In this document: one piece after another, positions 10,624 through 20,519 of the stretch
Layout of the letters: the number at the start of each line of letters is the position of its first letter
How positions within the stretch are numbered: position 1 is the stretch's first letter
NCBI GenBank assembly: GCA_028023455.1
Contig: JAQFVV010006273.1
Span: 1,738,001 to 1,802,000, forward strand
Direction of reading: 5' to 3'
DNA length: 64,000 bases
DNA from: Epiperipatus broadwayi
Taxonomy: Eukaryota > Onychophora > Udeonychophora > Euonychophora > Peripatidae
Position numbers and translations under genes: made by a program
The notes under the pieces: model-generated
The model's database searches: none
Seen by the model: the letters and a program-made list of their open reading frames with translations, nothing else
What the model was told of the DNA's origin: nothing

Positions 10624-13600
10624 TGTAAATATCGATAAATCTATCTATATTTTAAAAATCATTTGTTGTTATAAAAAAAATCTCTTTGATTTGATGTTTA
10701 TATATAGAATATTATTATTGTTTATGGTTATTACCTATAGTTGTTTGGATTTATTATTTTATTTATTTGTTGAGGTACATCGCTGTGAATATTTAATTGT
10801 TATTATTCTTAATGGTGAGATTTTTAATGGTAATAGTGACATGTTTTGATTATTGTAAATAAATAGAGACATATAAATTGTTGATTATAAAAAAGATTAT
10901 TTTATTTGTAGTGATTATTAAAAAAGTGCAATGTTATTATTTATATATATATTTTTAAAGCTGTCAAATAAATTTTCGATTTAATATTTTTTATATGACT
11001 GGTATTTTTATTTTTTTTGAATGTTAATTGTTTAAAAGAAAACATATGTAACAATGGTTTTCAAAAACTGTGCGTTCTGTGGCATGTGGAAAAACACAAC
11101 AGCAGCAACAAAAGAAGCCATCATTATTGAGATAATTATTAAAACAAACTGAAGGATAAAATTAGTTGTATTTTGTTTCTTTGGAATTGCCATTCTTGAG
11201 AATAATTAAATAAGATAAATTACTGTAGTAAACACATAATACCATGACCGGCTAATATATATATATATATCGCAGCCAGGGAGCTGTGCCATTTTTTTTT
11301 CTTTTATCCCAAGGCAATTTAAAAAGAAAAACTAGGCAAATTTCAACACATGAATTTCACTGCGTCTGAAGCCGAAATTTAATATAGCTATCCGGAATTT
11401 ATAATTGTAACGGTCATGATCGTCTATCTCGCTAACACACTGCATAATTCAAACCCCAGACACAAAACTGAACATTCCAGGAGGGGTTGCCTTCTAGACA
11501 TACTAAGTTCGAATCTAAAGTCCAAATTTCACAGTGCCACCTACGTGATAACGCATCTGATGCTACACTAGCATAACCTTTTACCCGTGCCTGGTGGTCA
11601 GGGAGACACAAAAGACTCTATACTAAGATAAGTTTGGGTGGCTAATTAACGTCTATGGATTTATAAAAGAAATGCAGAAAATATATATATATAGACTGAG
11701 ACAGTGATAGGAATCAAATAAAATAAGAGATAAAATTTAGTTTTAAATAATTTCACACAATTTATTTATATAAATATATATAGATAACGCCACTGTCTGC
11801 TTATATGAGACAGGGACGCGTATTAAATAATTGTTGGCATTTATATTTCAGTAATGACAAAAGGTTTTAAAACAGAATGATATATTCTATTCCTCGGGCT
11901 AATAGCGTTACGATAATGTGCTTGACAAGATAGGAACATGTGCGAGGTGCTTTGAGTAAATAGACAAGTTTAAGACAATATTTGAAATTAAATGTTCTAA
12001 AATATTTATTGATTTCGAGAATAGTACAGACTAAAGCTTACTAAGCAAACGTGGGAATGGGATCAAAGCATTTATTTGAGAATAATAATAATAGATTTGT
12101 ATTGGGAGGTCAGTATTGCTGATAGTGAATTTATAAAGTTGGAGGGTGTGACTCGTTTAAGTCACGGATGCTTTGTAAAATAAATATAAAATGAAACATT
12201 GATTGAAGATCCGGAATAATTACGGAGGGCATCTCGCCGCTAACCCGTAGGAAAGTATTTTGACGAACAGCCGAAACTTAGCAACTGTGTGACGATTGCG
12301 TTTAATTCCCAGGGGTGTCATTGGTGAACACCCTCTGCCTGGAAACTCGCAATAAGCGAAAAGAACGGACTTTGCCATGTAAAGAATCCTTGGAAAATAA
12401 AACAAAGCGGTCTCAACAACCAATTCATGTACCAGCAATACGAGAATAGTGTATATAAAACACACTAAATGGGTTTTACTTGGATTAAGAGAAATGCCCA
12501 ATCAAATTCCCTGAAATTCATTTAAAAGGGTCCGCACATTCTCGATGTCAATGATGAACTTTATAATTAAAGTAGAACACGGTAATTAAAATAAGAAAAT
12601 GCATGCTTGCGGGTTTGAAAAGTAAGTATATGCAATCATGCATTAAGGGACACATTTAATCATTGACTTCGCACATATTCTTATATTAGATTAAAATCAA
12701 TAGCATGTAGATTTTAAACTATGTGATTATATTACATTAAAGAAAAGAATCGCCCTCAAACGAGTGATTTGCAAGATAATAAAATTGGAAAATTATAAAT
12801 TTAAAATATGCCTTAATAGCGGCGTCTTACTTTCAATAGAGGGAATAGTTCACTCGGTCAAAGACGATTCTGACACATTATCATAATAAAATAAAAGAAA
12901 GCTTTATAAATAGAAAATATTAACCCAAGGATAGAGCAAAATGTTGAGTATATTTAAATACATGAAAGAAATACATAATGAAGTTGTGAAATATAAGAAA
13001 ACATTGTTAAATAGCTATAGCATGTTAGTTAGTGATCACAAGAGCTCTTGGGTTAATTTGGGTTACCTCTGGAAATGCATTTGCAGGTAGATGTTCGGCA
13101 GGTTTTATAATTCAGCAGTAAAATCTGGAATGTTCATATTTTGGCAGCGGCAGCAGCAGTTCCGGGATCCGTGTGATAATTTCTGATGGTATGGAGCAGC
13201 GGCTGGCTATTCCGAGGGGACATAGCCATCGTAAACGCCTCTACTCGGACATGTGAAGGTTAGCAAATTATTAGAATTTTAGAACAACTCAGAATTCTTT
13301 AGAAGCTTAGAATAACTCAGAAACCTTTAGACAACTCAGAATTCTTTTGAAGCTTAGAATGGTGAACAAAAGAAAAACATCCTTTTTATAGTAAAATTTA
13401 ACAATAGACTTGTCCTGGAGTGTACAAAATTATTGGACTTATCTGCTGTAATTAAATCTATCCGAATGTCTAAAGGAATTCAACATTAATTAATTTCTTT
13501 TGTTAACTTCCCCGTTGACATTCGAATTACAAAACTAGATTCAATTAAAATTACTGCTACTAATTAAAGAAAACTTAAGTGGACAGCTGCTGTTTTTAGA

Positions 13601-14588
13601 TAAACTTATATAATTAAACTATTGTCCCTCATTTATTTTAACAGAAATATTTGGGATGATTTTTATTAAATAAAACGAAAATTATTTTATTTTAAATTGT
13701 AATATTTGAATCTATCTACTAAACTAATATTTACTAAATGAATTTTATTTTAAATCAAAATATATTATGACGGTAATATATTTGTAAATAGATCCAAACA
13801 AAATAACTAACAATTTATAATTTTGATATGTTTTAAAATGGATGTCATAGTGTGTGCGCAATTATGACTTATATAACTTACTTTTTAATAAATGTAAATT
13901 ATGTGAACAAATACATAATTCATAATATTTTATTTTATTTGAGAATAAGTTATATATATAATACGAACATTGTGCTCGTGGTTTAAAATTAGGCGGGATT
14001 TTCGGTATATAAGTGTATTGCAGACACACTACGATAGATTGGGGTTCAAACTAAGGTATGAGGGTAGGAAGTAGGTGAGAAAAGGTGAAACGAAGATCTG
14101 CAGAGCAGACCTTACTGTTTCATAATGGTAAATCTAATAACAATCTGAAAGTAACTAAAATTAGTTAATATATTGGATTAAACATGTCAATTATTATTTG
14201 TTTTTCAAGGAGAGAAATCTTTAAAAAAAGTGAAATATATATATGTGTGTGGAAACCGATAATTTTCTCTAACATGCTATTTCTTCAAAATTTATCCTTG
14301 GCTAGAATGCATTCTAATATTAAAAAATATAAGAGAATAAAACAACGGAACAAGTTGACTTTTGAAAAGAAAAATGAAGAAGTTTAACTTTGAAAAAGAA
14401 GGTAGTATAAATGATATATATATTTTTGAGATGATATATATATATATTTTTTTTACTTTTATTTTTTATTAGAAAGCATCTTGTTTTCTAAAAAAAAAAA
14501 AACAAATGTTTAACAAGTGTCAAAATTAACATTTAAGTAATTTAAAATTTTAAAGTATGGTGTATAAGTTTGGGTTGCATATGAGTTG

Positions 14589-14628
<40 letters not shown>

Positions 14629-16053
14629 TAATAAGTGAAAGTTATATTCGCAAATTTTTTATTTTAAAAAAATTCTATTATTTATATAACTTAATTTTTT
14701 TTTTTTATTATCTATTCTATTAATTTACAATATTTTACCATTTAATTATTCACTTATCTATTTATCTATTTTTATTTTAACTTCATATCATAACTCTTAT
14801 GTAGACCTAAACAACAATTCACATATTTGATGTATATAATATACTTTTATTTACTTATTTTTTTTTTTTAATTTTGAATATTGGGAAAATATAGATATAA
14901 ATTTGTGTTTATATTAATGCATACTTGTTGAGCACAAATATGTCTTTATCTATTTATATATATTTTTTGTAATTGGGTTTGTATTTGAAAACTATTTAAA
15001 ACACTGATACTACCTAAAATCAAATCATAATATAGAAATAAAGGATGTACAATTTGTTTTATAAGTAATGCCTTTGTAATTTATTTGAAAGGGTATTAAT
15101 ATTTTATTCTTATTTTTCTTTTAGTGCCAGAGTCATTATGAAATTAATTGAATTCACAACTTAATGGAGAATAACTTCGTATTTCACTAGTTATTTAGTT
15201 TTTGGGTCATCTTATCAAGCCAATGTTCATTAATATGTTTAGATATACATAAGTTTACTTATGTAATATGTATATTAGATTCAATAGAATTCCCTTTGTT
15301 TCTGATATATATTTTGTTAGTTAGTCACATCAACCCTAAGAATAAATTATAATAATAGGTCTCATTATTGCTCTGTATGATTTTGGATTTATTTCATGTA
15401 TAGCTAGCTGGAAGGGCATATAAACAATTTATTTAAATATAACTGGGATAATTTTATCTTTCTTCATTTAAATTATACAATCTATTATATTAAACTTTCT
15501 CAACAATTGGATTCATTTAGATTGTTAAGGTCCATTTTATGTGTAAGATGTGCTAGGTTTCTATTATTTAAATTGGATGATAAATATGTTCTACTATATT
15601 TGGCACCATCAACATGCAGACATGATTAGTTGAGAACTGTTGCTAGTCGTTTCATTATATGTGATGCCTAAAATGTGAGATTTGATTCATTGTGATTTGT
15701 TTATGAGGATATAGTAATCATGATTCCACTACATTTGGCTTTCCAATGATTGGGCCATTTCACTTGTGGATAGGCATTCTATTACATTGTGGAACCAACA
15801 TTTGAGGCCTTCTTTCTTCATATGTGTATTTTTGTTTGAGATCATTTAGATCACATATATTCCATTACATTTGTCATCCAACATTTGGAGCATTATTTTC
15901 TTTTCAGATATTGACATTTCATAACATTCAATGCCACAACATGGTCAGCATAATATGTTTGTATATATACGTTCCATTACATTTGGCACCACAAACTGTG
16001 GGGCCCAGTTAACTAATGATTGGTATAATGGAGTAAAAATATTGTCCATTACA
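10624..16053 (+). repeat. Family C 5' LTR (interrupted)
   Basis: It matches the 3' LTR in two blocks, 10624-11405 and 14123-16053. The nested insertion 11406-14122 is absent from the 3' LTR. An AT microsatellite at about 14590-14627 is longer here than the matching tract near 21757, showing post-insertion slippage. The last 600 bp contain the reiterated PBS-like ladder described separately. Confidence 0.85.
11406..14122 (+). mobile_element. Nested insertion in the family C 5' LTR, LTR-like ends
   Basis: The 3' LTR gives the empty site, ...TTTATAATGG. Here TAAT appears on both sides (11402-11405 and 14123-14126) of a 2717 bp insert that begins TGTAACGGTC and ends GTTTCA. The TG...CA ends and 4 bp duplication suggest a solo LTR of a fourth family, but the interior could be composite. 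It contains an inner module near 13957-14122 ending in a TGAAAC...GTTTCA hairpin, a B-box-like GTTTAATTCCC near 12299, and a GC-richer patch at 13140-13260 followed by a short tandem repeat of ACTCAGAATTCTTT at 13288-13370. No coding sequence is supported. Confidence 0.65.
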
Positions 16054-16073
16054 TTCGGCACAACAACTAGGGC
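15480..16073 (+). repeat. Ladder of LTR-end/PBS-like units
   Basis: About nine degenerate units start near 15480, 15591, 15651, 15724, 15777, 15860, 15917, 15971 and 16043. Each reads roughly CCATTACA followed by TTTGGCACCACAA and then a GGGGC-like element. The last unit is the functional LTR terminus plus primer site. The others lie inside the LTR and are present in the 3' LTR too (22620-23150). Spacing is 53-111 bp. Two weaker copies lie in the leader near 16925 and 16975. Confidence 0.7.
16054..16073 (+). promoter_or_regulatory. Primer binding site region of family C
   Basis: TTCGGCACAACAACTAGGGC directly follows the LTR end. It is a degraded relative of the tRNA-Lys(1,2) site; the upstream copy at 15981 (TTTGGCACCACAAACTGTGG) is a better match with small insertions. 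Confidence 0.5.
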
Positions 16074-17731
16074 ATGAAATAAGCTAATTAGGGCTTGAAA
16101 TACACCACATACCTGAGAGATGTATAGTTTAAAGAAAGAGAAGCATTTTTGTGTATGTACTTTTTTTTTTTATATATATGGAAATATTTTGGCCTTATGT
16201 TTACATGGTGATGGTTACTGTTATTGCATTTTTTTTATGATGAGAGATAAATACAGTCATGAAACAGCTTAGTTTCAATTTAAAAATGATATTGATGGCG
16301 TTAAATTATAGAGTAATAATTTTGTCCATATTTGGAAAATTTGTGTTGTAGAAAATCCATAATTTTGAAGGTTGGATTGGATATTTGACTGTTGGAGTTT
16401 GGTTGGTTTTGTTGCAAGTATTGATGTTGGATGGGTAATTTTTGTCATTGTCTTGAGGGTGTGATGTATTCATGTCACTTGTGACTGATTGATTTCATTC
16501 ACTGCTCCAACCCAAATTGTGATGTTAGTTATTATTTGTCATGAAGCAGTTAACAGTGGTCCTGCCATGATTTTACCTCTAAGACCCCAGACAGAGTAAG
16601 GTATAGTTCTTTTTGATATATGTATAATATTTGCTTCTAAGACTCCCAAAGATGAGCAAGGAAATATTTTATAAATAATAGCCCCTAAGACTTAGATGTA
16701 AGCAGGGCAGTGCAATAGTGTTTGCAAAAAACTATTATGGGTTGTAGTAGCTTAGAGAGACTGAAATGTGATGATCATCTGAGTGTTCATGGAACATTGT
16801 ATGCTTTAAGAGCAGTGATTGAATTATTTTATCTATCTCAAAATTGTGAAATGCTAATCATTCTTTTGGCTGTCAGTATCTGTCAGATCTTTAGAGGAAT
16901 GGATGAGTATATAACCTAAATATATAGCACCAAACTTAGGGGTTCGGTTAATTGATTATTGTTGGTGACAAATAATTTATTACATTGGTTATCAACTAAG
17001 GTTTGAAAAAAATAAACATATTGTTTTATTTTCCAATATAAGTGACCTCTAAACATGAAGTTCAATTAGTAAATGTTTGTTGATGATAAATTGCATTAGT
17101 ACAATTTTAGTAAAATAATGTTTTGGGCACTAGAGTAAATAATTAGTGAAGTTGATTTTTTTTTTTATGTATCTGAAATGGTATTAAATTTTAAGGTCCA
17201 GAAAATTTATAGGCATCAATTTAATCATTTTATATTTAACTATCATTATCTTGAATGAGAAAGTTGTCTCACTATATTATCGAGTTAGTTAGTTTCAACT
17301 CATGTGAACATTTTATTATGTTTTAAATATTTCAAGGTTATATTGAATTTGATATGAAATTTCCACATTTCAATATGGTATAAGTGTAGAATCCTTATTA
17401 TCATTACACATAAATAAATGTTAGTTAGTGATCTCAGTTGTTACTCTAAATAAATTTTTTAGAAAAATTTGTTGATGTTATGGTGATAGATGAGATTTTT
17501 TTATATATATATAAACCAAGAAGTTCATGAGTTCAAACAACTGAAATTTAGATTGTTGGATAGCTACTATGCATAATAAAATTAAAAGGCTTGTACTTTG
17601 TTTGGTTGAGTAATTGCTTGTTGGGATAATGATTGGAGATGGTGAGCTCTTGATCTGTGGTAATTATTATATAGTAATACATGTATATCTTAGATTTTGT
17701 ATGAGTATATAATATTGCAGTTCTAGTAATA
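16074..17731 (+). other. Family C untranslated leader
   Basis: No ORF of substance. Three imperfect repeats of CCTCTAAGAC...GTAAG-like sequence occur near 16576, 16636 and 16681; two of them contain GTAAGG or GTAAGC, so they could be splice donors. A polypyrimidine-poor but plausible acceptor TATTGCAG ends at 17720, just upstream of the gene's first ATG, so the cargo gene may be expressed from a spliced RNA. Confidence 0.4.
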
Positions 17732-20475
17732 ATGGATAACAGTAATGAAATGCCAGTTAGTGGTAATTTTGATTTAAGGAATTTAATGGAGAAACAAATA
17801 ACTTCTGAAGTAGTTGCTGATAATCTTCACAAGGAGATTAAAATGATAGTTGATAAATACACAGATAGTAGGTGGGCATCTATAGATTGTATACTTGAGA
17901 AGAGAAACTAAATAATTGATAAATACAGATAGTATGTGTGAATCTATAGATCGTATATTTGAGAAGAGAAACCAAATAATTGATAAATACACAGACAATA
18001 TGTATGAATCTATAGATCGTATATTTGAGAAAAGGGAACAGATGATTAATAAATATATCCATGAGTTTGTGAGGTTGATTGAAGAAAGAATGTGGAAAGA
18101 AACTCAATTTATTAATAAAAATGTTGAAGATGATAAATCATCTGTTGAGATAGTTAGTCAAGATGTTAAAATAGTAGATGCTAATTTGAAAAATAAATTA
18201 GAGGAGAATAATAAATCACAAAATATTGAATTTAAAAGTATAGAAACTGAATCTAAGCCCTCAGTTGAGATAATTGATAAGGCTATAGCAAATCATAAAG
18301 TATCTTTCAAAGTAATTGATAAATTTGTTAAAGTAACTAGTACAGATTTGAAAAAGCGTAAAGAACCTATTAGTTTAATTAGTAAAAGTATGGCAGAAAA
18401 TAGACAACTTTTTTAAAATAATAAAAAAAAGCAAATCCACAAGTAATTAAAATAATTAATGAAGATATTAACTTATGTAATAGTTTGGCAGAAGAAAACA
18501 AAGATTCTGTTAAATTAGTTAACAAGGATGTAGATGGTAATGTATCATTTGATAAGATAGCAGATGATTTAAGAAAAGACAAATCTTTTATTGAATTGGC
18601 TAGTAATAAAACCCAGTTATCTGTTGAAAAAATTAGTAAAGATAGTGAGTTAATTCATGAAGAAATAGAGATTCAAAAGGAATCTGTTGAATTGGTTACT
18701 AAAAAATTAGAAGCAAATATACCGACTGTTGAGTTGATAGATGATAGGGAAAAAGATAAACCATTGATAGATTTAGTAAATGGGAAAAATTTTAAAAATG
18801 AAGAATTAATTAGAAAGATTCTTGAATCGGTTGATGAAAAGATAAAAAAGCGTAAAGAATCTATTGAAATGATTAAGAAAGATATAGATGTGAATGTGGA
18901 GATACAAAAGATAGATCATAGTTGTGTGGAGGTAAAGTTAGATTTTCAGACTATGATAAAAGAAGTAATGGCAAGAGAGGTAGAGGCACAATGACAAATA
19001 GAAAGGATAGATGAAACGATATTAGAAATTCAGAGATATAGTCAAGTGTTAGAGGAATGCAAAATGGAGATGAAGAAGAATAGGGAATCACGAGAGAGAT
19101 CACTAAAACAGTTAGGGATAAATGCAAAATCTCAAAATTCTATTGAAGAAATAGTATTTACAAAAATTAAAAATACAATGCCTAATATAAATTTTATCAG
19201 ATTAGAAATTGATCCAAATAGAGACATAGGCAAAGCCAAAATAATACTGAAACTTAGAGATAAGGAGAAAATTAAAATAGATTTTCTTAAGGAGATACTT
19301 AATCATAACAAAAATATGAGGAAGATTAAAGTGAAATTTAAAGGAATGAATAAAAAGGTATTCAATTTAAATATTGATAGAAAGATTATTGATGTAGAAA
19401 AAGAAATTGGAAAAGCTAAGATCAAACTTAAAATGATAGAAGATGATCTGATTAATATAGATTTTTTTAAAGAAAATGTAAATAAAGAAAGAGATATTGG
19501 AAAAGCCAAAGTTAAACTTAAAATTATAGATGGAAAGATAAATAATATTGATTTTCTTAGAGAAAATATTGACAAGGAAAGAGATGTAGGGAAAGCAAAG
19601 ATAAAATTTAAAATAATAAATGAAAAGATATTTAATTTAATTCTTGGCAGAAAGATTATTGATGAGGAAAAAGAAATTGGCAAAGCCAAAATTAAACTTA
19701 AAATAATAAGTGATGATGTGATTAGTAAAAATTTTCTTCGAGAAAATATAGCTAAGGAAAGAGATTTAAGTAAACCTAAAGTCAAACTGAAAAGAATTAA
19801 TATAGAATAGGATAATATTAATGTTGTAAAACAAAATGATTTTCAAGAATTCTTTAATGTTGAAGTTGCATCACATCAATCTGATTTGTGATTTTTAAAA
19901 GATTATTTAGAAAATTTGAATGAATACCATTTAAAATTGCCCAGAGAATTGTTTTCAGTTTGAACATAGAACAAGTGAATAAAATAAAGACTTGCTCAAG
20001 CCGATGATATTTATCACGATATTCAAATCAAAGATAATAGATTATCTGATAAAGTAGCAACTGTTATTGATAAAATTAAGAATTGTGTTAGTGATTATGA
20101 TCAAGTTAGTATTTATGTAAAGGATATAGAAGCAGAATCTAAGGAGATCATATCAAAATCTTTAGATGCTGATCCCAAAATTATTCAAAAGCAATTGAAT
20201 TATACCAAAATGTTATATAAAAATCTTGTAAATCAAAGCAAACTTCTTCACAGAATTCAACAAACTGGAAATTCTTTCCAAGAAGAATTAAAAGACACTT
20301 TTGATTATGTTTTTTTTTTTTATTTAAAGAAAACTTGGACAAAGATCTAGATGATCTGAAAGATAGATATGAGCAAATGAATATGGTTATTAGTAAGAAA
20401 AGTAATATTCTTCAAACTATGTTAGTCCTCAGAAAGGTTACAAATTTGAGAAGTTTTTCAATATCTCATAATTAA
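17732..20475 (+). pseudogene. Repetitive coiled-coil gene carried by family C (broken)
   Basis: A coherent Lys/Glu/Ile-rich reading runs from ATG 17732 to TAA near 20475, broken by a TAA at 17909, a 2 bp loss near 17930, a frameshift in a poly-A tract near 18415-18430, an in-frame TGA at 18992, a TAG at 19808 and more lesions near 19960 and 20320. Three modules are visible. The first has tandem copies of ESIDRIFEKRNQIIDKY (17840-18060). The second (18100-18960) has a loose 30-residue periodicity with the motif (S/P)VE(L/I)(V/I)xK. The third (19200-19805) has seven copies of a 30-residue unit containing (D/E)IGKAKIKLKII. The last 500 bp read as long amphipathic helix, e.g. DLDDLKDRYEQMN, reminiscent of spectrin repeats. 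I do not recognise the protein. It could be an unusual Gag-like product or a captured host cytoskeletal gene. Confidence 0.65.
19200..19805 (+). repeat. Seven in-frame copies of a 90 bp repeat
   Basis: Each 30-codon unit has (R/K)(D/E)IGKAK(I/V)KLK at its start. Tails alternate between two types, one like IDFLRENIDKE and one like FNLNIDRKIIDVE. The unit order suggests that a larger block was duplicated. The last copy is partial and ends at a TAG. Conservation is clearer in protein than in third positions, suggesting past selection on the protein. Confidence 0.75.
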
Positions 20476-20502
20476 TTAGTTATTTGCAAAGACATTTTTT
20501 TA

Positions 20503-20519
20503 GGTGGATTAGGGGGTAT
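20503..20519 (+). promoter_or_regulatory. Polypurine tract of family C
   Basis: GGTGGATTAGGGGGTAT lies immediately before the 3' LTR start TGTAAATATCG, the expected place for the plus-strand primer. Confidence 0.65.

Noticed and set aside
12220-12501. 93-codon minus-strand ORF in a GC-richer patch
   Set aside because: It lies inside the nested insertion, matches no family and has no splice or start context.
19303-19785. 160-codon hydrophobic ORF on the minus strand
   Set aside because: Antisense shadow of the Lys-rich 30-residue repeat on the plus strand.
20310-20330. Poly-T followed by TTTAAAG, considered as a 3' splice site inside the family C gene
   Set aside because: No matching donor precedes it within a plausible distance; a homopolymer expansion that disrupted the frame is simpler.
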